In this document: in pieces, positions 1 to 12,075 of the stretch
Layout: each line of letters opens with the position of its first letter
How positions within the stretch are numbered: position 1 is the first letter of the stretch
Assembly (NCBI GenBank): GCA_039000515.1
Contig: JBCFYV010011172.1
Coordinates: 77,811,102-77,875,101, forward strand
Length of the DNA: 64,000 bases
Direction of reading: 5' to 3'
Source of the DNA: Timema cristinae
Lineage: Eukaryota; Arthropoda; Insecta; Phasmatodea; Timematidae
Made by a program: the position numbers and the translations under genes
The notes under the pieces: generated by a model
Seen by the model: only the letters and a program-made list of their open reading frames with translations
What the model was told of the DNA's origin: nothing
Database searches by the model: none

Positions 1-190
1 GTGTGGTGGTCAGCTTACTGTCCTAGACTGAATTAGTTTTGTAGGTCCTGCTATCAATTTAGAAAATACATCGGTGTTGAGATTGAATTTGTAGTATTAA
101 GCTAACCGTCCTAGAGTGAGTTAGTTTGTAAGTCCTACTATCAACTTTGTAAATATCTAGGTGCTAAAGTTGGGCTTATAGTATTTAGTT
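1..190. repeat. Tandem duplication, 88-bp unit, two copies
   Basis: Two diverged copies begin at about 13 (gcttactgtcctaga) and 101 (gctaaccgtcctaga). They share the blocks gtcct(g/a)ctatcaa and the closing gtagtatt. The array may continue to the left of the window. No coding potential is seen. Confidence 0.7.
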
Positions 191-1790
191 CAAACTAAAT
201 GTGCCACGTGACCATCGGTGAGAGTCGAGATGAATTAATTACGTATAGAAACAAACTATATGACCAATAGGACGAGGCTACAAATTCCTCTATTCGTTTG
301 AATGACGTTTGGGTCCAAAATCTTAGTTCAACTGGTTGTATATCTCTCTACTAAACTAAGGGTTCCGGGTTTGATTTCAGTATGGACGAAGTATGTATCA
401 TTTATTAAATTAAGGCCACTCCTTTCCTAATGATGAACTAACGTCTGGGAGACTGGGTGTTATATCTTTTAGAGTTAAGTAGACTCAAACTTCATTTTCA
501 ATTTAAATCCATTTGTTCAAAAAGTGCACGTTTAATACTCGAAATAAATAAAAATGTAAGGTTCGGAATCCGGAATCAAGTGAGGTCTATTTAAACGTGT
601 ACCCATTGAAACAACACGTTTAGAGATCAAATAGCAGTAAAACAGGAAATGGCATGCGATATGATGCACCTTTCCTCCCTCCCTCTCCTGTTCTGCTACC
701 AGCACTTTCCCTGTCCACCTCCTTCTGGCCCAAGGTCGGGGCGCGACGCTTTCTGCACCAGATAGAAAGTAGCATCCATCGGGTTTAATTCCGATTACAA
801 TTATTTATTAGGGAACCAACAAGCAGCCGTATCCTACCACATTACTTACAAACTGACTAAGAGCCGCAAAAACACAAAAACCCACTTAGCGGCTAGAGGA
901 GTCACAATTTCATCAGAAATAAAGAAAGAGCAGATAGAAGAATCCGCTCGAATGGCGAAAGAATTCACACTACCGTAGAAATAAATGTTTCGACCCATGA
1001 GGCTTTACAACCAAAACTAGAAAAATATGATTAGAACCATGTTTGGTTTTCGATTTGATAAACTAATTTTTTTAACACTTTGGGTATTTTGCAGTTAGTG
1101 TTGTTTTTTGTCCCCGTGACACAACTAAACACAAACCGACACTCTCTTGTTCCAATCTATTTAAACGAGTTTTATCAAAGAGATGGTTTAGAAGAACACA
1201 CTTGAAATTGTTACAAGTCAGGATTTTTAGAACATTTTGGTTTCCATGGAAAAGTTAAAATTGGTAAAATTCAAGATCTTAAGTCTACAAACTAACTTAA
1301 TCTAGACCAATAATTTTAATTATACACAATTAGCTCCATGAAGGCCTATTTACTAATTGCAGGATTGCAGGATGAACCAGTAAGTCATTAATATATATCT
1401 TGCTCAGAGCCCTCCTGGAGTAAAATTAAGGCTCACTAGAATTTTGATCGGCCACACTAATCACTTAGTCACAGGGAGGGGTGGAAAATTAAATAATTAG
1501 GGGTTACGAGCGTCTGGAATCCAGATGTTCGATACCCTTGTACCGTACGACCCTTTGAAATACTCATCTGTGATTCAAACCACGGTCTTCCAGATATAGT
1601 GGCCAGGCCAGTGCAGGTCACCGCAGGGTCAAACTGATAATTTCACACGGGAAAACATGTCCCGCCCACTGACCTCTTCGTGGCTCTCGGCGCCCGAGGT
1701 AGGGAATGCGTAACGATGGCAACCCTGCGGCAGTCTGCATTCTAGTTGCGTGCTTTTTAATTACCGAGCCTTATATTTCTTTTTATGCAC
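191..1790. other. No gene seen
   Basis: No convincing open frame or RNA gene. 500-570 holds gtgcacgtttaatactcgaaataaataa, which resembles a segment at 2890-2930, so it is probably an old repeat. 650-780 and 1500-1750 are less AT-rich than their surroundings but I recognise nothing in them. Confidence 0.5.
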
Positions 1791-1794
1791 CATG

Positions 1795-2000
1795 TCTTAC
1801 TACCCAACAGGGCTACACATGTATTCATATTAACGGGATAGGAATTATTAGCGTAGAAATGAGAGGAAATGTACCCTAATTTACTTGAAGGAAGAGTGGG
1901 AAACCGTTTGGGAGAATACCATCATAACGCCTGATCAAGATACTCTGATCTCCTCGTCATCAGAAATTCAATATATTGTGAAAGGGACGCCTAATACAAT
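1795..2000 (-). mobile_element. SINE family A copy
   Basis: Reverse-oriented copy. The tail (tacccaacagggctacacat) comes first, then the body with the gaggaaatgtaccctaatttactt block, then a degenerate tRNA-like B box on the minus strand (cctgatcaagatactctgatctcc). Old and diverged. Confidence 0.6.
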
Positions 2001-2607
2001 GCGTCCACTGAAGTGAGAATTTTTTTTTAACTAACGTACACTTTGAAGCGGCCGTGCTAAACAGTCCTAGTTACCCCCTCCCTCTCTCCTCTCGTTTATT
2101 TTTAATGTGTGTTTATGCGTATTACCTGAACAGGTACTAGGACGCAGTTATAATATATAAATGCATCGGTGGTCACGAGAACAAAGACGTCAGAATTTTA
2201 ATAGACTGGATCAATGGCTACGAGAAGGTCAGGGCTAAAGGTGATCTACCATCCTGACTCCAGGCAAATGCAGGCACAGTTCCTATTAATTATGTCCTAT
2301 TCATCACTCAGCCATTAGCTTAATTAAATGCGTGGAAACCTGGACTGGTACAAAACTTAACAACCATAAAAATGTTTTTTGAGCTGGCAGTATTTATTGC
2401 CTGAACTGACTGGTTATATCAACCTCCCCGACTTGCAAACTAGATTAATTTTAAACAGACACAATACCCAGTTCCCTGATCATCAATTCATAACTGCGAA
2501 AGGCGAAACCCCAATCTCACCGATGATAAATGTTTCAGCCATGCCAAAAATAGAACACGGGACCCTTAATTCAATAGGTTACATATAGTAAAATATCTTG
2601 TTCATTA

Positions 2608-2765
2608 CTCTTGGTGTTGACCTCGGTGTTCTTGGGCTAAAGTGCTCGTCTCAGGACCCGATGATCGTGGGTTCAAACTCAGCTGAGGTTGACGGATTTT
2701 TCTTGAGCAATAAAAATCCGCAGCACAACTTCCTTCGGAGAGAAAGTAAAGCCTTTGGTCTCATG
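2608..2765 (+). mobile_element. tRNA-derived SINE of a separate family
   Basis: A tRNA-like head has an A-box-like ttgggctaaagtgctcgtct and a B box, gggttcaaactc. The body continues as gacggatttttcttgagcaa and then agtaaagcctttggtc. It shares no body sequence with families A and B, and is the only copy I see here. Confidence 0.65.
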
Positions 2766-2834
2766 GTGATTATGACATGTAAAATAGCTCTGGGAGTTAT
2801 GTGACAATACTTTTCCGGCAACATTTTTAAGACC

Positions 2835-2995
2835 TTTCACTCTCGCTCAGAGAAATTCTCGTGTATTTATGTAGTCAGTCGGTTCAGAAAGTGCACATTA
2901 AATACCTCAAATAAATAACACCCCTGGTATTTGAACTAGGGCCTTCTAGTCCTGTGTCCGGTGTCCCGTGCCACTCAGCTATTGGGATCAGAGAC
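2835..2995 (-). mobile_element. tRNA-derived SINE-like element, single family
   Basis: On the minus strand a tRNA-like head runs from about 2995. It has an A-box-like aatagctgagtggcacgg and a B box, agttcaaatacc. It is followed by ttatttatttgaggtattta and a gtgcactttctgaac block. Confidence 0.55.
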
Positions 2996-3332
2996 TGTCC
3001 ACACCACTCCCAGCAGTCCAAGGTACGTTTGGCCCGATGATCGAGACCAGAGTCGGAGAGGCCAATACTATAGACAGGGGAAGGGTGGTAGGGGCCTCTT
3101 CTCTCAGGTACAGGAAGCGACGTGCCTCGAATGAGGTCACGCAGTCACCAGTGCCACGGTGATGGTGGCGCATGCGCGCAACAACACCTCAACTCTCCTC
3201 TGGAATGTTCGGCTTCGAACTGACCTTGACTCCTCGAGTGCTGGGCTCCTCTCTATTTTTATAGCCTGATTGACCGCCCGCGTAGAGGAAGTCGTCCCTT
3301 CGACACCCGTGCTGAGAAGTGGTTTCAGACCC
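2996..3332. other. GC-richer unique segment, unrecognised
   Basis: This stretch is clearly richer in G and C than its surroundings. It is open for about 60 codons on both strands, with no family I recognise and no clear splice sites. It could be part of an old exon or a repeat. Confidence 0.3.
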
Positions 3333-3721
3333 CTTTAGGGTGGGGATGCAGCGGAACACCAGAAAAGGTCAGTGTTTCTGCAGTTTTTATAGCAAAACAT
3401 ATTTTTGAACAAAGTAAATAAAATTATACTCCAGTACAAACATAGATTTCAGTTTTCTTCATATGGTGACATCAACAGTTTTTTAATATCTCTCACGAGC
3501 ATGGCGGCATTAGATGAAAAACTTTAAAATAAGAGAAAAAGTTGTCATTAAATTCCAAGACACCTTGAAAGATATTCAACTGTTGAGGTCACCATGTAAA
3601 TAAAATTAAGCTCTATGTTTGTATAGTAGCAATATTTTATTTATTTTGACTAAAAATGTTTTGATATAAAAATTGCAAAAGCACTTACCTTTTTTTGCGT
3701 CCACCTATACCCCACCTTAGG
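3333..3721. mobile_element. Palindromic MITE, copy 1 of 4
   Basis: The outer ends are inverted (ctttagggtgggg at left, ccccaccttag at right). Inner blocks also mirror each other: catatggtgacatcaacag against ctgttgaggtcaccatg, and tttttatagcaaaacat against atgttttgatataaaaa. It lacks any long open frame, so it is non-autonomous. Related copies lie at 27848, 36124 and 48774. Confidence 0.75.
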
Positions 3722-3824
3722 GGGGTGGAATAAGGTAGTTTTAAGTTATTTTTTAGCATTTATTGTTTTTGTTGTGAATAAATCTTGATAGGGAGATTCT
3801 CAAAAAATATTTTCATTTTTATAC

Positions 3825-4070
3825 TCACTCTATGGCACTAGGAGCTCGAAAGTTCATTGCCGCACTTACAAAAGTACGCCACCTATCCATGTATTGAGCT
3901 ACTTCTATCCAATCTACCTCACCACATCCTATCTCTTTCAAGCCAATTTTAATGTTATCCTCCCATCTGCGTTTAGGTCTTCCCACTGGTCTCTTCCCAT
4001 CGGGTTTGCCAGTCAATGCCCTGAACAAGGTTCTAAATCTCCCATTTGCACTGCATGCCCTTCCCACCAT
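3825..4070 (-). pseudogene. LINE reverse-transcriptase C-terminal fragment
   Basis: The minus strand reads the tail of a non-LTR retrotransposon polymerase. The segments are GKRPVGRPKRRWEDNIKIG, then KEIGCGEVDWIEVAQ, then RWRTFVSAAMNFRAPSAIE and a stop at 3825. The G-R-P-x-x-R-W motif followed by W-x-x-x-A-Q-x-x-x-x-W-R is the usual end of many insect LINE polymerases, beyond the catalytic RT domain. Only the last ~80 residues are present. The 5' side runs into the 132-bp array, where a TAG codon lies in the same frame of every unit, so it cannot be functional. A second, more decayed copy of the same tail lies at 60182-60325. I cannot decide between LINE clades from the tail alone. Confidence 0.8.
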
Positions 4071-5420
4071 AATCTACGATATTACCTCTCTCCCCATATC
4101 GCGTTTAGGTCTTCCCACTGGTCTCTTCCCATCGGGTTTGCCAGTCAATGCTCTGAACAAGGTTATAAATCTCCCATTTGCACTGCATGCCCTTACCACC
4201 ATAATCTACGATATTACCTCTCTCCCCTTATCGCGTTTAGGTCTTCCCACTGGTCTCTTCCCATCGGGTTTGCCAGTCAATGCCCTGAACAAGGTTCTAA
4301 ATCTCCCATTTGCACTGCATGCCCTTACCACCATAATCTACGATATTACCTCTCTCCCCTTATCGCGTTTAGGTCTTCCCACTGGTCTCTTCCCATCGGG
4401 TTTGCCAGTCAATGCCCTGAACAAGGTTCTAAATCTCCCATTTGCACTGCATGCCCTTACCACCATAATCTACGATATTACCTCTCTCCCCTTATCGCGT
4501 TTAGGTCTTCCCACTGGTCTCTTCCCATCGGGTTTGCCAGTCAATGCCCTGAACAAGGTTCTAAATCTCCCATTTGCACTGCATGCCCTTACCACCATAA
4601 TCTACGATATTACCTCTCTCCCCTTATCGCGTTTAGGTCTTCCCACTGGTCTCTTCCCATCGGGTTTGCCAGTCAATGCCCTGAACAAGGTTCTAAATCT
4701 CCCATTTGCACTGCATGCCCTTACCACCATAATCTACGATATTACCTCTCTCCCCTTATCGCGTTTAGGTCTTCCCACTGGTCTCTTCCCATCGGGTTTG
4801 CCAGTCAATGCCCTGAACAAGGTTCTAAATCTCCCATTTGCACTGCATGCCCTTACCACCATAATCTACGATATTACCTCTCTCCCCTTATCGCGTTTAG
4901 GTCTTCCCACTGGTCTCTTCCCATCGGGTTTGCCAGTCAATGCTCTGAACAAGGTTATAAATCTCCCATTTGCACTGCATGCCCTTACCACCATAATCTA
5001 CGATATTACCTCTCTCCCCTTATCGCGTTTAGGTCTTCCCACTGGTCTCTTCCCATCGGGTTTGCCAGTCAATGCCCTGAACAAGGTTCTAAATCTCCCA
5101 TTTGCACTGCATGCCCTTACCACCATAATCTACGATATTACCTCTCTCCCCTTATCGCGTTTAGGTCTTCCCACTGGTCTCTTCCCATCGGGTTTGCCAG
5201 TCAATGCCCTGAACAAGGTTCTAAATCTCCCATTTGCACTGCATGCCCTTACCACCATAATCTACGATATTACCTCTCTCCCCTTATCGCGTTTAGGTCT
5301 TCCCACTGGTCTCTTCCCATCGGGTTTGCCAGTCAATGCCCTGAACAAGGTTCTAAATCTCCCATTTGCACTGCATGCCCTTCCCACCATAATCTACGAT
5401 ATTACCTCTCTCCCCATATC
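3969..5420 (-). repeat. 132-bp tandem array, 11 copies, from LINE RT tail
   Basis: Units start at 3969, 4101, 4233, 4365, 4497, 4629, 4761, 4893, 5025, 5157 and 5289, exactly 132 bp apart with no indel. On the minus strand each unit carries the RT segment RACSANGRFRTLF to GKRPVGRPKR, plus a few codons ending in TAG. Because 132 is a multiple of three, two plus-strand frames stay open for over 500 codons. These frames are satellite artefacts, not genes. Units differ at only a few sites. Units 1 and 11 share ttcccacc and ccccatatc. Units 2 and 8 share gctctgaac and ggttataaat. Units 3-7, 9 and 10 show no differences at these sites. Confidence 0.95.
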
Positions 5421-5469
5421 GCGTTTTACAATCCATTACGGATATCCACATATTGACCCTGACGGAATA

Positions 5470-5615
5470 GGTATGAGTAAGAGAAAGTGTACCAACGTTT
5501 TCGTAGAGGAAAAAACTCCTTCAGAACACTCGGCTGGGATTCGAGCCCAACCAGATGAATTGATTTTTTAACCCATGTGTCGAGTGGTACGGATAGGTTA
5601 AGAGTAGCCAGTATT
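5470..5615 (-). mobile_element. SINE family A fragment
   Basis: Body and head in reverse orientation: agtgtaccaacgttttcgta, then a minus-strand B box (ggctgggattcgagccc). The 3' tail is missing on the array side. Confidence 0.6.
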
Positions 5616-7650
5616 GACAAAATATAATTTATTAGACAACTCTTAAAATTGACATCAGTTGCCAAAAATGTCAAATGGATAATGCATAGCTTGGCGTATA
5701 GATACCTACTTAGTATAAAGTATATCTTGTTGCTTTTTGAGCTGTCAGATAAAGTTCTTACCATGTTTACACGTCTAAATCAAACAATAGGAAGGTTAAA
5801 ATCTCAATTTTTACTATTACTATCAAATATGTATTTATGAACACAATTTATGAGAAAGCAACCATTAGAAAGGTCAAGTTTTATTTTCAGTGCAAAATGA
5901 AGGGATAGCTATTAATTTTAATTGTATAAAATCACGATTCTTTTTACCTGACAATAATGATGCCTTAACATTACCACACTTGCTCAACTAATATTTCAAC
6001 AGATATATCCTTTAGATCCTTAAAAATAACACGTGAAACTTCCTGACCCTACTGTAGTGTCTCCATTTGAAGTCCCCAATCAAATATGCCAACAGTAACC
6101 CCCTGTTTATCTTCTAAACTAGTGCCTGAGACCTTCTGATTCTAGTTTAGGGTGGACATTGTCTCCACTAGAAGTCCTCAGTCAGTCGGTATTGCAGTAC
6201 AAGTTCTCTGAATATCCTCAGCAACGCTCTAGACCAGTACCTGGGACTTCTTGAAACCAAGTGAAAGATATACCCGTGTTGAATTTAGCAGAGTTATTTT
6301 TATTTAACTAGAGTGAAATGTTTTTATTGGGTGTTAGTAGTATTTGGTGATGTCTTCCTTGGACACAGATAAGTATAATATGCCAGATCCTCAACCAGTC
6401 TCACTGCACTCCTCGAGAATCCATCAACACTGGTGTTCGCTAGTGTCAATACTCAGTGATAAAAACACTTCCAAATGTACAGTTGTTAAACGACTCGCTT
6501 TTAACGTGTTCATCATAAAGGGGCCATTGAAATATTAATGGGCATCCTACGTAAGCTCTTTGTGAAGTAGGATTATGTGAAGAGTGGGTTGGGTTGCTAC
6601 CTGAACCTAGCTTTGTGGAAGCCAGCCGATTGACTCCATATGGATATTTGTGTCTTCTCTCTAGTTAAAACGTGTTTAAAATTAGTTTATTTAATGGCCT
6701 TTGATGGCATCTAGCGATCGATACCCGTGTTGAAGGACTCAAGCTCTCCCGCGGAACGCAGCCATTTTAACCTGGAGGCTTTAGGTCTGGTGTATACCTT
6801 GTTTGTGGCCTTGGGTGATTGTGTACATATGACTATTAGATCCACAAAAATCACCCATCTCGTGTCGATAGCAGGTATCTAGAGTAAGATGTCGGGATGT
6901 TTGGCAAGGACGCTTGAGGAATGTCACTCGGGTTGGCTGGCCCGTGTGAAGTAGGGTAGATACCGTTACTACACCTGTTTGTCATACTCGAATATCAAAC
7001 AGGCCCTCTTGGCTTCTATCTCCTCTCTCTCTCTTTCGTCCCCAATGCTCCTTACTCTCCACACACACACACACACACGAGCGATATCTTCGTATATAAT
7101 TTAGTAGAGATACTGGTAGAGAAGTAATGACGGCACCCATCACGAAATAACCAGTAACTTTAGTTGAGAACACAATTTAAAAAAATAAAACTTAGATAAA
7201 TAATGATTATACTTGAATTTGTTGACTTAAAGAATTATTAAGTATGGAAGGCAAGGAGGTCGGACATAATTATTGAAGATTTCCCCTCAAATCGTAAAGT
7301 TTTTAATTTACAAATTCGGGATATTGGAAACGTAGAGGTTTTTTGGCTAGCCATCAGGAAGAAGTATTTCCTTGTGGGTGTTTGTAGTCTGCTGAGCTAG
7401 ACACTGTTGTCAGTCAATATTTTATGTAATGTTATAATTTGTAAACATATAGCATGATTATGCAATTAATATGATTGCTGTGGGGTAGGAAACATTTAAC
7501 CAAATTAATAAATTACTAATATTTAATCGAGTTATAGCAGTTAACTATTTAACTTAAGGTAGTAAGACGCTGTGATAGAAAAAAATGACTTAAAACAAAA
7601 TAATGCTAGTTGATGTCATAACCGTCGATCTTTACAGATTGGAAGATTGT
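5616..7650. other. No gene seen
   Basis: Open frames here are short. The phrase gatacccgtgttgaa occurs at about 6270 and 6720, which suggests an old internal duplication. A (CT)n then (CA)n microsatellite spans about 7020-7078. Nothing else is recognised. Confidence 0.5.
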
Positions 7651-7654
7651 TCCT

Positions 7655-8423
7655 ATAATACATTCACGAATTTAGTTTACTTGGATTACAGCTCAAAAAG
7701 TTACTAAAAATAATCCCTAACATATCCCTACGCCAACAGCTGACATCTGTCACTTTGGATAACTGTAATGAAAACGTTTGGTAATGTATGAATTGGTTAA
7801 ACATAGTAATTTAGGCCAATATTATTTATATATTTATTTTGGGTCGGAGATAAAACTTATTTATCGTTTAAAAAAAATTATTATTCACATCAATTTCACA
7901 AAAGGTATAACGAACATAGCTTCAAAATTACGATCGACGAATTTAAACCACGTGATTGATCGTGACGGAAACCAGTTTTTTACAACAATGCACCCACGCA
8001 GTGGATAAAAATATTTTATTCAGTTAAATATTTCGAAATACAATAAAATAATCATAAAATAATTTATTATTGTATAAAAAAATGACAAATATTTTCTATT
8101 TTCCAAGTAAATACGATTCCTGTATTAAAAGATATTAATGTATGCACTACATTACACATCATAAATAACAATACAAAACGGAGAATAATTACTTTTAATC
8201 GTGTTTAAAATATTGTTTTCGGATTTGGTGAAAAGAAATTATTAAAAGTTATGAAACAGTGAAAGAAAACTTAAGTTTAAGTTATTTTAAATCTAAAATA
8301 TAACATGTAACTAAAAAACAACATTTATAACAAAACAGTGGTATTTTATAAGTGTTGGCAACCCAAAACCTAAACATATAATTTTTGAACTGTCATCCAG
8401 GTAAAAACCTATCATGAATAGAC
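7655..8423 (+). mobile_element. TIR element, copy 1 of a pair
   Basis: This ~770-bp segment is repeated, diverged, at 9602-10380. Its ends are inverted: cattcacgaatttagtttac at left, and at right the reverse complement of attcatgataggtttttac. The internal block aatttaggccaatattattt is common to both copies. A 76-codon open frame inside resembles the one in the other copy (ITNIASK, NLNH), but no transposase motif is seen, so I call it a non-autonomous DNA transposon. The superfamily is not determined. Confidence 0.65.
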
Positions 8424-9601
8424 TCTCCACTCACTCGCCACATATATTTTCTCGATTATTGTTGTTTGAATAGCTGACCGTTTATATTTTGTAAAGTCAT
8501 GGTAAATAACCTCGCGCCAGGATTCAAACTGCAAAGACTTAACCATTACTTAAACTATTTCTACAAAATAAATAACTTTTTAATCCGTTCAAGAGCTGTA
8601 CCCACAAACATCTGATAATCTGAACACAAGGTATAATATGTTTACGAACTTAATTCAAAACTGTATTCAGTACGAGCTAACTATCCCCATGTGTACAAAC
8701 AACTGTTACGTAAAACAAGCAATTATTACGGAAACTTTTATCAAAATTTGGTAGCAAGAGCAGGTCATAACGTTCAACAATATTTAAGTACAAACGCATG
8801 TACAGAATAGATATTAATAGTCATAATTAGGAAATTGAACTATGTTTTCCCTTTATTTAAAAAAAAGAGTAAGCCAAAATATTTTTTGTTTTAAAAAATG
8901 TTTAAGGAAAAATGTTTTTTTTTTTAATTTAAATTTACTCGTATTATATAACTATATTCATTAAAAAGATTTTCCAAATTGTTTCAAAAGATATATTAAA
9001 CTTTTAATGCATGGATACCAAAAAATATGTTTTGAAATAAACTTTATTTTGATTGATAGCATTTCATTATGGTCAAGACAAGGATGGAAATAATGACCAT
9101 ATGATTGCGTACTCTAATATTTTACACCGGTTTCCTCGCTGGATATTTTGTGATAGTGGCCTTAATTGTACAAATACAAGTTTCTTTATTGAATTAAGTA
9201 AGGAAATATCACCCGCGTTTGTAGGGACAGGGACCACAATGGCAATAATTATACCAGGCCTTTCAAAAATATGCTATATTTTCAATTTGGAATATTTAAT
9301 TGATTACTTTCTGAAATAACTGAATATATCAGCATAAGACTGATGAATTACCTTAAGTCTATAACAGCACCCTATATCTGAATACATGGTTTGGAGGCTG
9401 GGAGAAGGGTGCTCAATTTGAAGCCAGGTGCACCCCAAAGTAATTCAATAGTGTTTGTGGGTTTCTCTTATTTAGGCCTACCAACCATTATAGTTCTTGG
9501 TGCTAGATTTGAAGGAATCAGCGTTGATACTTTATATTAAGTTAATTTGTAATTCGTGTTGCAAGCTGGGTTAAAACGTCACTGCACATGTGAATGTCAC
9601 T
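8424..9601. other. No gene seen between the paired elements
   Basis: AT-rich sequence. An 88-codon open frame at 9053-9319 has no recognisable family and no splice context. I treat it as chance. Confidence 0.5.
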
Positions 9602-10380
9602 ATAAGGCATTCACGAGCTAAGTTTACCTGGATGACAGCTCTAAATGTTACTAGAAGTAATCCCTAATATATCACTACGCTAACAGCTGACATCTATCAC
9701 TTTGGATGACTGTAATGAAAACAGATGGTAATATATTAATGTGATAGTTAACCACAGTAATTTAGGCCAATATTATTTATATATTTATTTGAGGTCGGAC
9801 ACAAAGTTTATATATAGTTTTATTCCCCTTAAAAAAATAATAACACCACTTTCACAAAAACTTCTAACGAACATAGCTTCAAAATGGCGGCTGACGAATC
9901 TAAACCATATGATTGAAAATAACGGTAAACAAGTGTTTTACAATGATGCAGACACGCGGTTGATGAAAATATTTTATTCAGTTCAATATTTCAAAATACG
10001 ATAAAATAATCATAAAATTATTTATTGTATGTAAAAAAATGACCACAATTTTCTCTTTTCCAAGTAAATACGATGCCTGTAATAAAATATATTGATGTGT
10101 GCACTATATTACTCAAAATAAATAACGTTCCAAAACAATAAATAAGTACTTTTAATTATGGTTAAAATATTGTTTCGAGTTGGATAAAAAGAAATTATTT
10201 AAAAAAATGAAATAGTATGAGAAAACTTAAGTTTATGTTATTTTAAATGTAATATATAAAAGGTAATTAAATATCTTTACATTTATAATAAAACTGTGAT
10301 CTTTCACAAGTGTTGGCAACCCAAATCCTAAACATATGATTTTCGAACTGTCATTCAGGTAAAAACCTATCGTGAATGGA
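9602..10380 (+). mobile_element. TIR element, copy 2 of a pair
   Basis: Better-preserved ends than copy 1. The left end cattcacgagctaagtttac continues cctggatgacag. The right end, reverse complemented, reads cattcacgataggttttta and continues cctgaatgacag. The inverted repeats are therefore about 33 bp. No clean target-site duplication is visible. Confidence 0.7.
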
Positions 10381-10524
10381 ATAAACCGTGCATGCTGAAT
10401 ATAATTTTATAACGCCTGCTTAGAAAGTTTTATGCAATTCAACACTTTTCTCTGTTCTCCAGGTCACCTACGTATTGGTGCAAGAGATCGGTTCTTATTC
10501 TATCATTTTAACTTTTTTTTTTTT

Positions 10525-10762
10525 TTGGCACTGCATATTACTACCCGTTTAGTTTATACGGTTATATACTAAATACGCTAATGCTTTTAGGGATGTAGAA
10601 GGCTATATTTAGAGGAAGTGTACCCCTATTTTCGGGGAGAAAGAGTGGAAAACTATTTTGTAAAAACCATTCTCAATACACCCGACCGGGATTCTAACCT
10701 TGATCTCCCAATCATAGGAAGTATTTCTTTGTAAGTGATGCCTTAGACCATTTGGACCCAGA
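10525..10762 (-). mobile_element. SINE family A copy
   Basis: Nearly complete reverse copy: tail (actacccgtttagtttatac), body (gaggaagtgtacccctattt), then the inverted B box (ccgggattctaacc) and the A-box end near 10750. Confidence 0.75.
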
Positions 10763-11160
10763 AACAGGTATTTCAACTTAATGGAAGCTATTTGGCATAT
10801 GATTCGTGACTACCTGTGACAAGATCGTGTATTATTACTGAATATTTTAGTGATTTTGTCTAATGATGGCAGGAACTGCATGGTTTTACCATGTGATTGG
10901 CCTCTAGCCCACGGCTCAAAATGAACTAGTCTTAGCTCCTGATCGATATTTCTTCCTTGTAAACAAAGATAATGCCTATGTGGGTTCTACTGGCACTAGG
11001 TATTGTTCCTGTTCGATGTTGTTCCTTGTAAACAGAGAGAATGTATATATTGTCTCTACTGGCACAATGTATAGTTCCTGTTCGATGTTTCTTCCTTGTA
11101 AACATAAAGAATGTTTATATTGGATGGATCTACTGGCACTATATATAGTTCCTCTTGATG

Positions 11161-11161
11161 A

Positions 11162-11239
<78 letters not shown>

Positions 11240-11490
11240 GCACCGCGTCTTACTAACCGTTTGGGTTGTACGCACTTACGCTAATGTGTAGTGGTAGGGT
11301 GATTGTGAGGTGAAATGGAAGACCTACAGTTTAACGTGGAATCCGAACCACGGTGGAGGCCTGGCATTCCCCACATTCACAAGTTATGATTAATACACGT
11401 CTTGTCAGAAGTGAAGGAAGGGTTTGACAATCAGATAAGTCTGTGTCGGGACTGAGGATTGAACCCCGGACCCCCAGTACAAAAGCACCT
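11161..11490 (-). mobile_element. SINE family B copy in the 70-bp array
   Basis: A long (ATT)n tail (11163-11240) is followed by the shared 3' end (caccgcgtcttactaaccg), the body (gtttaacgtggaatccgaac) and an inverted head with B box (gattgaaccccgg). A short extra stretch sits near 11385. Confidence 0.85.
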
Positions 11491-11900
11491 CCTGTTTGAT
11501 GTTATTCCTTGTAAAGTGAGAGAATTTCGATATTAGCTATACTAGCACTAGTTCCTGTCCGATGTTTCCTCCTTGTAAAGAGAGAGAATATCTGTGTTGG
11601 CTCTATTGGCCCTAAGTATTGTTCTTGTCCGATGTTTCCTCTTTGTAAAGAGAGAGAATATCTGTGTTGGCTCTATTGGCCCTAAGTATAGTTCCTGTTA
11701 GATGTTTCCTCCTTGTAAAGAGAGAGAATGTCTATGTTGGCTCTATTGGCTTTAAGTATAGTTCCTGTTCGATGCTTCCTCCTTGTAAATGAAGATAATG
11801 TATATGCTCTCTCTATTGGCCCTAAGTATAGTTCCTGTTCGATGTTTCCTCCTTGTAAAGAGAGAGAATGCCTATGTTGTCTCACTTGGCCATAGTTATA

Positions 11901-11903
<3 letters not shown>

Positions 11904-11937
<34 letters not shown>

Positions 11938-12075
11938 GCACCGCGTCTTACTACCCGTTCGGGCTATACGCACTTACGCTACTGAGTAGTGGTAGGGTGA
12001 TTGTGAGATGAAATGAAGGACCTACAGTTTAACGTGGAATCCGAACCACGGTGGAGGCCTGGCATTCCCCACATC
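11904..12075 (-). mobile_element. 5'-truncated SINE family B copy in the 70-bp array
   Basis: An (ATT)n tail leads into agcaccgcgtcttactaccc, and the copy stops in the body after ggcattccccacat. The flanks atagttatagtt (11892-11903) and ataggtatagtt (12076-12087) match at 11 of 12 positions and look like a target-site duplication. Confidence 0.85.

Noticed and set aside
2968..3173. Small genes on either strand in the GC-richer segment
   Set aside because: Overlapping open frames on both strands are expected at this composition. No family, splice site or start context supports either.
3894..5571. Two plus-strand open frames of 520 and 539 codons with a repeated 44-residue pattern
   Set aside because: They exist because the 132-bp unit is a multiple of three and lacks plus-strand stops in two frames. 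The meaningful coding direction (LINE RT tail) is the minus strand and carries a TAG per unit.
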